Part shown: positions 43,786 to 53,300 of the stretch, in pieces
How positions within the stretch are numbered: position 1 is the first letter of the stretch
Layout: each line of letters starts with the position of its first letter
Assembly: GCA_963736575.1 (NCBI GenBank)
Contig: CAVTPD010000001.1
Coordinates: 1,736,001 to 1,800,000, forward strand
Length of the DNA stretch: 64,000 nucleotides
Source: CAVTPD01 sp963736575
GTDB lineage: Bacteria; Bacteroidota; Bacteroidia; Cytophagales; JAAEPT01
Reading direction: 5' to 3'
The notes under the pieces: model-generated
The model's input: only the letters and a program-made list of their open reading frames with translations
Databases searched by the model: none
Told to the model about the DNA's origin: nothing
Position numbers and translations under genes: made by a program

Positions 43786-44846
43786 CCTTTTTTTATAATT
43801 AAAGAAGCATTTACACCCCCAAAACCAGAAGAAGTTTTTAAAACCGTATTAACCGTGCCTTTTTGTGATTTTGTAATCACATTTAAGGGAAAATCTGTTC
43901 CTTGTTCAGAATAACCTAAACTTTTAATAAGCGATTGCTTACGGATAGATTGTAAGGTAAGAGCAATTTCTAATGTACCCGCGGCCCCTAAGGTATGGCC
44001 AAAGTATCCCTTAAAACTGTTCATGGGAACACTGCTTAATTTCAGTCTAGAAAAAGCAATGGATTCCATATTATCATTATATACTGTTGCAGTACCGTGT
44101 GCAGAAATGTAATCTATTTCTTCGGAAGTGATATTTCCGGCGGTCATCGTTTTAGTGACCGATCTAAACAAGCCTTCACCAGTTCTAGACGGGCCCGAAA
44201 TATGATTGGCATCGTTAGAAGCGCTCCCGCTAATGTATTCACATGGGGCTTCTGCAAAGATCTCTTTATGTTTTGAAAGCAATACCGAAGCACACGCTTC
44301 GCCTAGATTAATGCCTTTACGGTCTTTGTCATAAGGTTTGCACAAACCATCTGCTAAAGCATATAAGGCTTCAAAACCATAAACAATAAAGTCTGAAACT
44401 AAATCTACGCCAACCACCAACACATTATCGTATAAATTGGCACGGATTAAATCGGCCGCTTTAACAACACCCAAAACACTAGAAATACAAGCGTTAGAAA
44501 TAAATAAAGGTTGGTTTACTACGTTGTAAGTAGCTATAAAATCTTCTAAAACACTGTTTAGCGATTCTTGTAAATTATCTTCTACATTTCCTTTAGTAGA
44601 ACAAAGAATCACTTTTGTTTTTGGTGACGCAATAAGATTGTGGTCAATGCCTTTAAGGCATTCACGTATTAATTGCTTTATGCTTTGAGGTTTTTCAAAT
44701 TTTGAAAGGAAAAAATTGGTTTTCGAAAAACCGGCTTCTGCAATTTCTTTAATCCCTGATTTACCAGCAAAAGCTGCTTCAAAATTTTCTTGAGCAGTAC
44801 AGCCTAAAGGCGAGATGATATTTTCAGCACCTATATAAACTTTCAC
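43782..44846 (-). CDS. beta-ketoacyl-ACP synthase 2
   Basis: A 354-residue KS with nucleophile Cys120 in SNACISSVLG, and histidines in YISAHGTATVYN and YFGHTLGAAGT. It is about 50 residues shorter than FabF at the N-terminal side, but its catalytic triad is intact. The C-terminal KTSSGFGGVNASLI is canonical. Two or three differently tuned KS proteins are a hallmark of aryl-polyene and flexirubin loci. This one may begin or finish chain growth. It overlaps its upstream neighbour (thioesterase) by 1 nt and the half-KS gene by 4 nt. Confidence 0.9.
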   Translation of the reverse strand: MKVYIGAENIISPLGCTAQENFEAAFAGKSGIKEIAEAGFSKTNFFLSKFEKPQSIKQLIRECLKGIDHNLIASPKTKVILCSTKGNVEDNLQESLNSVLEDFIATYNVVNQPLFISNACISSVLGVVKAADLIRANLYDNVLVVGVDLVSDFIVYGFEALYALADGLCKPYDKDRKGINLGEACASVLLSKHKEIFAEAPCEYISGSASNDANHISGPSRTGEGLFRSVTKTMTAGNITSEEIDYISAHGTATVYNDNMESIAFSRLKLSSVPMNSFKGYFGHTLGAAGTLEIALTLQSIRKQSLIKSLGYSEQGTDFPLNVITKSQKGTVNTVLKTSSGFGGVNASLIIKKG

Positions 44847-45274
44847 TATTCCGGAGAACTTAAGTATTTATCTTTCCAATTTTGGTAGAAATCGGGTGTA
44901 TTTAATTCTAAAACCCTGTCTTTGGCGTGTAAAAACACCTGAATGGTTTTACCAACAGCACAAACCACATCGGTTTCGGTATTAATAATTTTGTATTCAA
45001 AAATGATTTTAGCAGCTCTTTGAGGAATCAGGGTGGTGATTAATTTCACTTTATCTCCATAATAAATGGGTGCTTTATGATCTATTCCTGATTTTACAAT
45101 GGGTGTAAAAAAACCCTTATTGTACATTTCTAAGTATTCTAAATTGTATTTTTCACCAAAAGCTTCTCTTCCAAATTCAAAAAACTTAAGATAGTTACCG
45201 TGCCAGACTATGCCCATAGCGTCGGTATCGTAAAAATGTACTTTTAAATCTGTTTCTAAAGAAAGTTCGTTCAC
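44846..45274 (-). CDS. YbgC/4-hydroxybenzoyl-CoA thioesterase-family protein
   Basis: A 142-residue hotdog thioesterase with the active-site motif YDTDAMGIVWHGNYLKFFE (Asp18 and the GIVWHGNY helix start), as in 4-hydroxybenzoyl-CoA thioesterases. It could release the finished acyl chain or clear mis-primed ACP/CoA esters. It shares single-base stop/start overlaps with both neighbours (the dehydratase upstream and the KS downstream), indicating tight coupling. Confidence 0.9.
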   Translation of the reverse strand: MNELSLETDLKVHFYDTDAMGIVWHGNYLKFFEFGREAFGEKYNLEYLEMYNKGFFTPIVKSGIDHKAPIYYGDKVKLITTLIPQRAAKIIFEYKIINTETDVVCAVGKTIQVFLHAKDRVLELNTPDFYQNWKDKYLSSPE

Positions 45275-45690
45275 TATACCACTACAATTTTCATTTCACA
45301 CTCAAGAAGAAGCTCATCTTCACTATAATTAGCTCCTTTTATCATAATTATATTTTCTAATTGGGCCACCACTTCTACTTCCGTTTTTATGGTTTTACCA
45401 TAAGCCGGTTTTTTGTGTGCTTTCAATTTAGAAACACTGCCTATAAAGCCACCGTTTGTTTCTTCACCTTTTTCTTTAGATAAAAATCCTAAACCGGCGG
45501 CACAGGTTTGCGCTATATTTTCGATTAAACCAGGGAATGAAAAACTTCCTTTCTGGCATAAAATATTATTTTCATCTATGTAAAAGTCTGTAATAATTTT
45601 ATTCCCTTCCGCTTTTAGCAGATTACCTACCATTATAAATGGATCTCTGTGTGGGATATAGTTTATTACTTCTTCTTTTGATAAAATCAT
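45274..45690 (-). CDS. hotdog-fold beta-hydroxyacyl-ACP dehydratase 2
   Basis: A 138-residue FabZ-like protein: YIPHRDPFIMVGNLL at the N-terminus and the helix GLIENIAQTCAAGLGF with the conserved glutamate (Glu in LIEN). The histidine in PHRDP resembles the early FabZ motif, but the classic GHFPxxPxxPG loop is altered to KGSFSFPGL. It resembles the ApeP-type dehydratase of aryl-polyene clusters, which works with an ApeI-type partner. The second hotdog at 39.0 kb could be that partner. It overlaps the LpxL-like gene by 4 nt. Confidence 0.85.
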   Translation of the reverse strand: MILSKEEVINYIPHRDPFIMVGNLLKAEGNKIITDFYIDENNILCQKGSFSFPGLIENIAQTCAAGLGFLSKEKGEETNGGFIGSVSKLKAHKKPAYGKTIKTEVEVVAQLENIIMIKGANYSEDELLLECEMKIVVV

Positions 45691-46556
45691 TGTTCTAAAT
45701 AATTGTAGTAATTAAACCACTGTTCCGGGTACTTTAATACCATTTTTTCTAGCTCTTTCACATAGGCTTCAGCAATAAATTCTACCGAAGGAGCATTGCT
45801 TATGGGTTCTATGGTAGAAAGCTGATAATGGGAATCGCCTTCTTTTACTGCATAAACAAAGAATACAGGTGCCTTAAATTTATAGGCTATTAAAAAAGGT
45901 CCGTATGGAAACCTTACTTTTTGTCCAAAGAAATCTAATTCTAAGAATTTATTGCCTTCGGTGTGTCTATCGGCATGAATGGCAATAAATTCGTTATTAC
46001 TGAGCGCATTATTAATTTTTATAATATGCGAAAAGTCGTTTTTAATAGGAATTATATCAAACTGAGGACCTCCGGTGCTTTTGTTAAGATAGCTTTTAAT
46101 CTTTTCAACTTCAGCATCTAACATTAAGGCATTAATCTTATTAGAAACCCTTGTGGTAAGAAAATTACCCGCCGATTCCCAATTACCTACATGAGCACTT
46201 AATAATACAGCGCCTTTACCCTCTTCTTTTGCCTTGATTAATAAGTCTTCGTTTCTAAAAGAACATGTAATTCTTTTAGCTTTACCCAGCAGAAAAGCAT
46301 TTCTATCTACTAAAGTCTGGCCAAATATGTAAAAGTTTTTTTGGGTTAATTTCTTGGCCTTGTTAGGCGAAAAATTTAACGCTTTCACATAAAAGTTAAC
46401 AATATTATCTCTACTGCTTTTAGCAAAAAGGTAATAATAAAATGTAACTATACGTAATACTGCATAGGCAGCATTTAATCCGAAAAACTTTATGGAGTAA
46501 AGGAAAATCTTGTACCCTAATAAGGTTCCTTTGGTTTTACCACTCCATTGGGACAT
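45687..46556 (-). CDS. LpxL/HtrB-type lysophospholipid acyltransferase
   Basis: A 289-residue membrane-associated acyltransferase of the lipid-A-biosynthesis family. It has the catalytic motif LLSAHVGNWESAGNFL (HxxxxE-like), IPIKND, NEFIAIHADRHTEGN and FFGQKVRFPYGPFLIAYKF. In aryl-polyene and flexirubin loci such an enzyme is thought to move the polyene acyl chain onto a lipid or sugar anchor. It shares 4 nt with the dehydratase gene downstream and 1 nt with the ACP gene upstream, which would favour direct use of an ACP-bound donor. Confidence 0.9.
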   Translation of the reverse strand: MSQWSGKTKGTLLGYKIFLYSIKFFGLNAAYAVLRIVTFYYYLFAKSSRDNIVNFYVKALNFSPNKAKKLTQKNFYIFGQTLVDRNAFLLGKAKRITCSFRNEDLLIKAKEEGKGAVLLSAHVGNWESAGNFLTTRVSNKINALMLDAEVEKIKSYLNKSTGGPQFDIIPIKNDFSHIIKINNALSNNEFIAIHADRHTEGNKFLELDFFGQKVRFPYGPFLIAYKFKAPVFFVYAVKEGDSHYQLSTIEPISNAPSVEFIAEAYVKELEKMVLKYPEQWFNYYNYLEQ

Positions 46557-46801
46557 TACTCCGCTAGCTTTTTTTCAACTAAATCGAAAAAGTCTCCAAA
46601 CGTTACCACGTCTTTAAAGTCTTCTCCATTAACTTTAAATCCAAAGTTGTCTTCGATTACAACTACTAAGTCTACGTAATCTAAACTGTCTAAATCTAAA
46701 GTTTCTTTAAGGTCGTTTTCGGCAACTATTAAGTCTTTTTCTACTTCAAATTCCTCTGACAAAAACTCTTTAGTTGTCTCAATAATTTGTTCCCTAGTCA
46801 T
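46556..46801 (-). CDS. acyl carrier protein 2
   Basis: An 81-residue ACP with Ser39 in LDLDSLDYVDLVVVIE as phosphopantetheine site. It differs from ACP 1 in helix II, so the two are probably charged with different intermediates. It is followed by the LpxL-like acyltransferase with a 1-nt overlap and preceded by a KS gene 35 nt upstream. Confidence 0.94.
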   Translation of the reverse strand: MTREQIIETTKEFLSEEFEVEKDLIVAENDLKETLDLDSLDYVDLVVVIEDNFGFKVNGEDFKDVVTFGDFFDLVEKKLAE

Positions 46802-46836
46802 CCTTGTAAGCTTTCTTTTAAGTTTAGTGGCGCAAG

Positions 46837-48054
46837 TTACCCTTTTTTAACAATCAATGTTGAATTTGTACCGCCAAATCCAAACGAATTAGATAAAAAA
46901 CAATCAATTTTTTTATCCATAGTTTGGGCAACCACATTTATTTTAGCCGAATATTCATCCGGATTTTCAAAGTTAATATTAGGTGCTACAAAATCGTTAT
47001 GCATCATTAATAAAGAATACACAATTTCACTTGCTCCAGACATCCAACATTCATGCCCAGTCATTGATTTTGTAGAACTTACAGGTGTTTTACCTCCAAT
47101 AATTTCATGTATTGCTTGTGCTTCTATGCTATCCCCTGCTGGTGTTGAAGTAGCGTGTGCATTCACATAATCAATATCATTAACGGTAACCCCCGCTTGT
47201 TTCATGGCCATTCCTAACGAACGTACCTGTCCGTCTAGGTTAGGATTAGAAATGTGCTCTCCGTTTGAAGAGAAGCCATAGCCACATAATTCTCCTAAAA
47301 TAGTTGCCCCTCTTTTTACAGCAGATTCATAACTTTCTAAAATAACAGTGGCAGCACCACCGCTTGGAACTAAGCCGTCTCTGTCTCTATCAAATGGAGA
47401 AGATGCTTTTGAAGGTGTATCCACTTTAGAAGAAAAGGCACCTAAACCATCAAAACTACCCATTACATATTTGTTGATTTCTTGGGCTCCGCCGCATATA
47501 ACACGCTCTTGAAGACCTTGTTTAATCATCATGTAGCCTAAACCAATAGAATGAGAGCCCGATGCACAAGCGGCACTAACGGTGAAATTGATACCTTTTA
47601 ATTTTAAGATAGTTGCTAAATTCATATTTACCGAACAGTTCATGTTCTGAAAAATAGCGCCACTACCAATTAAACTAGTATCTTTTTTTTCTCTTATTTT
47701 ATCAACAGTATCAATAACGGCTTCAGCTGTACTGTCGTTACCAAAGATAATACCCGTTTCATTTTTATTAAAATAATCAATATCCATTTTAGCCATTTCC
47801 ATAGCTTCAATAGTAGACATATATGCATATTGAGCAGGCTGCCCCATACCCATACGGTCCCTTCTAGAAAGTAAAGGTTTTAAGTTAGGTGTGTTAACCA
47901 TCCCAGTTAGGGGAGATTGGTAACCTAAAATTTTTCTTTCTTCATCATAAGATATACCACTTTTACCCTCATATAATGAGTTTTTAACAGCATCTAGGTT
48001 TTCACCTATGCAGGAGTATATCCCTATTCCAGTTATAACAACTTTGTTATTCAT
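46837..48054 (-). CDS. beta-ketoacyl-ACP synthase 3 (FabF-like)
   Basis: A 405-residue full-length KS. Nucleophile Cys163 (SAACASGSHSIG) matches the FabF numbering; histidines lie in YVNAHATSTPAGD and KSMTGHECWMSGA. The usual LGAAG after the second histidine is replaced by ECWMSGA, a bulky change next to the acyl pocket that may suit an aromatic starter. It is in the operon between fabG (3 nt upstream) and ACP 2. It is a good candidate for the first condensation, but that is inference. Confidence 0.92.
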   Translation of the reverse strand: MNNKVVITGIGIYSCIGENLDAVKNSLYEGKSGISYDEERKILGYQSPLTGMVNTPNLKPLLSRRDRMGMGQPAQYAYMSTIEAMEMAKMDIDYFNKNETGIIFGNDSTAEAVIDTVDKIREKKDTSLIGSGAIFQNMNCSVNMNLATILKLKGINFTVSAACASGSHSIGLGYMMIKQGLQERVICGGAQEINKYVMGSFDGLGAFSSKVDTPSKASSPFDRDRDGLVPSGGAATVILESYESAVKRGATILGELCGYGFSSNGEHISNPNLDGQVRSLGMAMKQAGVTVNDIDYVNAHATSTPAGDSIEAQAIHEIIGGKTPVSSTKSMTGHECWMSGASEIVYSLLMMHNDFVAPNINFENPDEYSAKINVVAQTMDKKIDCFLSNSFGFGGTNSTLIVKKG

Positions 48055-48057
48055 AAA

Positions 48058-48789
48058 TTATGAGTAAAGTCCACCGTTAATATTAATCACCTCCCCTGTA
48101 ATATAGTTGGCCTTATCCGAAGCTAAAAAGCTCACCAAATGAGCTACTTCTTCCGCTTCACCAAATCTATTTTGAGGCACTAGTTTTTTAAGTTCCTCTT
48201 CATCTAAACCGTGGGTCATATCACTTTTTATGAACCCTGGCGCTACTGCATTTACTGTAATGCCTCTTTTGGCAACTTCTTGTGCTAAAGCTTTGGTTGC
48301 TGCAATTAACCCACCTTTTGCGGCCGAATAATTGGTTTGACCCGGTACTCCTTTGAGGCCCGAAAGAGATGCTATGTTAACTATTTTACCAGTACGTTTT
48401 CTCAACATCTTGGTTACAATACCTTTAGAAACATTATAAAAACCTTTTAAAGAGACGTTAACTACATCGTCCCATTGGGATTCTTCCATCCACATAAAAA
48501 GGTTGTCTTTTGTAATACCTGCATTATTAACTAGAAGACTAATAAAATTTTCAGATTTAGTATCTACCCAAGAAGCTAATACATTGTCTACTTGTTCCTT
48601 ATTCTGAACATCAAACTTTAAAATTTCTCCTGTTCCGCCAATTTTTTCTATTTCTGCTAACGTATCTAAAGCAGCCTGTTCGTTGGCAGTATAGTTGATT
48701 AGAACATGAAAACCATGATCTTTTGCTAACTGAATGGCTATAGCTTTACCTAATCCACGTGACCCGCCTGTTACTAATGCCGTTTTCAT
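48058..48789 (-). CDS. 3-oxoacyl-ACP reductase (FabG-like)
   Basis: A 243-residue NADPH-dependent SDR: TGGSRGLG (7-14), LLVNNAGITKDN, the catalytic serine in NIASLSGLKG, YSAAKGG with Tyr/Lys, and NAVAPGFIKSDMT. It should reduce the beta-keto group in each polyene cycle. It starts 1 nt after the ammonia-lyase stop and ends 3 nt before the KS. The cluster context makes a dedicated pigment role likely, over general fatty-acid synthesis. Confidence 0.94.
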   Translation of the reverse strand: MKTALVTGGSRGLGKAIAIQLAKDHGFHVLINYTANEQAALDTLAEIEKIGGTGEILKFDVQNKEQVDNVLASWVDTKSENFISLLVNNAGITKDNLFMWMEESQWDDVVNVSLKGFYNVSKGIVTKMLRKRTGKIVNIASLSGLKGVPGQTNYSAAKGGLIAATKALAQEVAKRGITVNAVAPGFIKSDMTHGLDEEELKKLVPQNRFGEAEEVAHLVSFLASDKANYITGEVININGGLYS

Positions 48790-48790
48790 A

Positions 48791-50314
48791 CTAAATATCG
48801 TTTTCTTTTATGTAATCAATTACTCCTTGCATTGTTTCAGACATTACGCTGTCTTCAGCAAAGAAATCAACCTTTGTTCTTATTTTTTTGTGGATGTCTT
48901 TGGTTCTACTAGACAATTTTGCTTTGTCTTCATCCCCTAATAAATCTACCGCATGGCAAAGTGCCATTAAATGAATGGCCATTACTTGGTATGAATTATC
49001 AATCACTCGCTTCGCTAATAAAGCACTGTTGCTACCCATACTCACAATATCCTGATTATCATTATTATTTGGAATACTATGAATGTAAATAGAGGTAGAT
49101 AATGCTTGATTTTCTGACGTGGTAGAAGTAGCTGTAAATTGTAACCCTTGATACCCAAAATTTAAACCTAAAGTACCCGCATTAATAAATGGAGGAAATT
49201 TATTGTTCAATCTATCGTTCAATAGATAATTTAATTGTCTTTCTGCCAACATGGTAAGTTTAGTAATTACCAGTTTTAGCTTATCCATTTCTAAGGAAAT
49301 ATAATCCCCATGGAAATTACCACCGTGGAAAACATTATTGTTAGCTGGGTCAACAATTGGGTTATCATTAGTAGAGTTGATTTCGTCTTCAACAATAGAT
49401 TGAGAATATTCTATGGTATCTAAAATTGGCCCTAAAATCTGCGGAACACATCGTAATGAATAATACCCTTGAATTTTATTTTTGAAACGTTTTCTTTTTC
49501 GTTCTTCTTCGTCAGCAAATAATTCTTCTCTTTGTCTAATTAAAGTACTATCCACAAGGAATTCTCTCATTCCTGCAGCTACTTTATTTTGACCTTTATG
49601 CAATTTCACAGCATTTAGCTCCTTAGAAAATGAATCATCAAAAGAATCGTTGATTTCATTAATAATACACGAAGTAGCTAAGGCTAAATTAAATAGACGT
49701 TTTGCATAAATTAAATTTACGGCTGCAATACCACTCATGCAAGAAGTACCGTTAATGATCGCTAAACCGTCTCTTAGTTTTAATTCTAAGGGTTTAATTC
49801 CTTTTTCGGCTAAAACTTCTTTTGTTTTTCTTTTTTCTCCGTTAACAAATACATTTCCTTCACCAATTAGGTTTAGACCAACATGTGCTAACTGAACCAA
49901 ATCACCACTGGCCCCAACACTACCGTGTTCAGGAATTTCTGGAATAATATCGTGATTAAGAAAGGTTTTTAATTTTTCAATTACTTCTAAACTTACACCA
50001 GAAGAACCTTGAAGCATGCTGTTCAAACGAGCTAAAACTACGCTTTTGGCATAATGATAACCTAGAGGCTCACCCAAACCAGTTGAATGGCTTCTAATTA
50101 AATTATATTGTAAATGGTTTAAATCTTCTGGTTCTATGCGTACTTGAACCATAGGACCGAACCCTGTATTAATACCGTAAATGATCTTATCCTGGGAAAA
50201 GTCCTGCAAAAATTTAAAGGAAGAAGTTAATTTTTGATGTAACTGATCATCGATCTCAAATTGTTGACCACCAAAAACATATTCTTGAATACTGTCTAAT
50301 GTTAGTTTTTTCAT
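48791..50314 (-). CDS. tyrosine ammonia-lyase-like enzyme (HAL/PAL family)
   Basis: The 507-residue MIO enzyme has the prosthetic-group triad Ala135-Ser136-Gly137 in GSVGASGDLVQLAHV. Substrate-pocket residues Ser75-His76 (NLIRSHSTG) match those I recall from the characterised Flavobacterium johnsoniae TAL. The same applies to YSLRCVPQILGP, GGNFHGDYISLEMDK and HSIPNNNDNQDIVSMG. The protein should convert L-tyrosine to p-coumarate, the aryl starter unit. Histidine as substrate cannot be excluded from motifs alone. It is the first gene of the 12.5-kb minus-strand operon, facing the exporter gene across 66 nt. Confidence 0.9.
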   Translation of the reverse strand: MKKLTLDSIQEYVFGGQQFEIDDQLHQKLTSSFKFLQDFSQDKIIYGINTGFGPMVQVRIEPEDLNHLQYNLIRSHSTGLGEPLGYHYAKSVVLARLNSMLQGSSGVSLEVIEKLKTFLNHDIIPEIPEHGSVGASGDLVQLAHVGLNLIGEGNVFVNGEKRKTKEVLAEKGIKPLELKLRDGLAIINGTSCMSGIAAVNLIYAKRLFNLALATSCIINEINDSFDDSFSKELNAVKLHKGQNKVAAGMREFLVDSTLIRQREELFADEEERKRKRFKNKIQGYYSLRCVPQILGPILDTIEYSQSIVEDEINSTNDNPIVDPANNNVFHGGNFHGDYISLEMDKLKLVITKLTMLAERQLNYLLNDRLNNKFPPFINAGTLGLNFGYQGLQFTATSTTSENQALSTSIYIHSIPNNNDNQDIVSMGSNSALLAKRVIDNSYQVMAIHLMALCHAVDLLGDEDKAKLSSRTKDIHKKIRTKVDFFAEDSVMSETMQGVIDYIKENDI

Positions 50315-50335
50315 TCCTGCGTATAAATTGGATCA

Positions 50336-50343
50336 CAAAATTA
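50336..50343 (-). promoter_or_regulatory. probable -7 element of the main pigment operon
   Basis: The minus strand reads TAATTTTG, a full match to TAnnTTTG, with a T-rich segment about 20 nt upstream. It predicts a ~15-nt leader to the ammonia-lyase ATG and sits in the 66-nt gap shared with the divergent exporter operon. Confidence 0.5.
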
Positions 50344-50380
50344 TTATTAATATTGTAAAAAACTTGAAAGAGGGATTATA

Positions 50381-53300
50381 ATGATTGAGAAATTAGTGCA
50401 GTCTTTTTACACATTTTGGGCATCTAGAAAAAAAACATTCTCTATTCTGTTTCTCTTGGTTTGTGCATTTTTGGCCTTTGGAATAGCTCAGCTTAACATT
50501 TCGGAAGATATTTACTCTATTCTACCTAAAGGAAAAAGCTTTGAAAAACTTAATAATTTAGCCAGTGGAAACGATGTAAGAAATAAAGTTTTTTTTCTTA
50601 TTTCTGTGGAAGAAGAGAAAAACCAAGACGAATTAACGGAAACTATTGATTCTTTAACACAGTTAATTACCCAGAAAACAAACGCTTCTTTCGTAAACTT
50701 CACCAGTTCCAAAGAAGATTTGCAAAAAGACATTTACGATTATTATTATACCCACTTTCCGCTACTTTTAGACTCTAGTTATTACCAATTGATTGATGAA
50801 AAAATAGAAAAAAAGTCCGTTGAAAAATCTATTCACACCACCTACCGACAAATCATTTCGCCAAGCGGAGGCTTTTTAAAAAATTATATATTAAATGACC
50901 CTATTTTTATCACACAGCCTTTTTTTAGTGAGTTAGAAAAACTGCATTCTGGTGGAAGGATTAACATAAAAGATGGTTTTATGTTTTCTAAAGATGGTGG
51001 AAGTATTTTTATTTATGCCAACATTAAATCCAATACCACCGCTGCTGAAAAGGAAACCTTATACTACAATTTACAGTCTTTTAAAGCAGAATGGAATACT
51101 AAACACCCTACCAACCAAGTCGATTATTTTGGAACGTTTCAGATAGCCACAGAAAATTCTATTCAGGTTAAAAAAGACACCAAAACAACGCTAATAATAG
51201 CAGTTATAGCCATATTATTAATTCTAATTCTTTATTACAGAAAAGTTTCTGCCCCTATATATTTTATACTCCCTACCCTTTTTGGCGGTCTATTTGCCTT
51301 AGGCATTATGGGCTACCTTCAACCCAATGTATCTGGACTTTCTATTGCCACGGGTGCTATTTTGTTTGGTATAGCTATGGATTACTCTTTCCATTTCTTC
51401 ACACATTATGCCCATACAAAATCCTTATTACAGACGCTTAAAGAAATTTCTATTCCCCTAGTTACAGGGAGTTTTACTACTATTTTAGCCTTTGCCGCTT
51501 TAATTTTTGCCAACTCTGTAATCTTACAAGACTTTGGTTTATTTGCTACACTGGCTCTAATAGGAGCTTCCTTATTCACACTATTATTTTTACCATTAAT
51601 TCTTACCATAACGGGTTTTAATGTAAGCAGTATTAATCGTGAAAAGGAATTATTTAAGTTGCCTAGTTTAAATAAGAAATACCATCCTTATGCTTTAATA
51701 GCAATTGTTATTATTACAATAATCTTATTTTATTCTTCTAAAGGAATTCAATTTGATAGTGATTTAAACAACTTAAGTTACCACCAAGAATCGTTAAAAG
51801 AGAAGGAAGAAAAATTTGTTGGCATGAATCCGGATGAAGAAGTTAAACTTCATCTATTTTCTTATGGAAACTCACTAGACGATGCCGCTGAAAGCAATTA
51901 TAAGCTTTATAAAAAAATCAAAGACCTAAAGACCAAAGGTTTAATTACGGAATTCTTTTCTACAGGAGATTTTATTATTCCGAAGTCGGTTCAAAAAACA
52001 AGAATAAAAACTTGGAATGATTACTGGTCTAACAAAAGTACATCCACTTTTTCAACTATTGATAGTACGGCTAAAAGCATAGGTTTTAATAGTAATGCCT
52101 TTGGTAATTTCAAAAGTTGGTTAACAGAATTTGAAGCACCAACAGGTAAAGCAGACTCCCTTCTTCTTAATAAAATGGAGTTGAATACCTTAGTACGAAA
52201 AGATAAAGATGGTAAGGTTATTCTTCTAAGTTCTGTAATAGTTAATAAACAGGATAAAGAGCGCATTAAAGCCGAACTTCTAACGATTAATGGAATAGAA
52301 ATATTTGACCGAGCAGATATGGCAAGCTCTTTAGTAGACTTAGTAAAAGATGATTTTAACTACTTACTATTTGCCTCTTTTTTAATTGTATTTATTACAC
52401 TCTTAATTATCTATGGAAGACTAGAACTTACTCTTTTAACCGTTCTGCCAATGATTATTGGCTGGATTTGGATTTTGGGTATTGCTTCTTTACTAGATAT
52501 TAAATTTAACTTTGTAAATATTGTAATTGCCACCTTCATTTTTGGACTAGGTGACGATTTCAGCATCTTCGTAAGCGATGGGTTAATGGCCAAGTATAAA
52601 TTCAAGAAGAACAATTTAAAATCCTACAATACCGCTATAATCCTTTCTGCCATTACCACAATAATTGGTACTGGCGTTTTAATATTTGCAAAACACCCCG
52701 CTATACATTCGGTTGCTTTAATAAGTGTTCTAGGCATAGTTTTAATCTTATTAATCTCTTTAGTAGTACAGCCAATTATCTTTAACTTTTTTGTACAAGG
52801 CAGAATTGAAAAAGGAAAACCACCCATCACCTTTTTTGCTTTCTTTTTAACCACCTATTCCTTTACACTATTTATTGTAGGCTCATTAGCTGCTTCTGTA
52901 TTTTTACTTTTCTTTAGGTCTATGCCTATAGGCCGAAAAAGAAAACAATTATTTATTAACCATATACTATCTAAGCTGGCTTGGTTGCAGATTTACACCG
53001 GTTATCAAATCACTAAAAGAATTGATACACAAAACCTAGACATAAGTAAACCATCTATTATCATTTCTAATCATGCTTCATTTTTAGATATACTATTGTT
53101 AATTATGTTAAGCCCTAGAATTGTTTTAGTGGTTAAAGATTGGGTTTATAAATCACCATTATTTGGTTCATTAATCCGTTATGCGGGCTACATATACATA
53201 GGAGACTCACCCGAAGAGAACTTAGAAAAAGTATCTAAATTAATTGCAGATGGATATTCAATTGGCATTTTTCCGGAAGGAACAAGATCTGAAGACGGTA

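Noticed and set aside
46787..47170. Plus-strand 127-codon frame opposite the KS gene
   Set aside because: The minus strand encodes a full-length ketosynthase with intact triad; the opposite frame has no family features.
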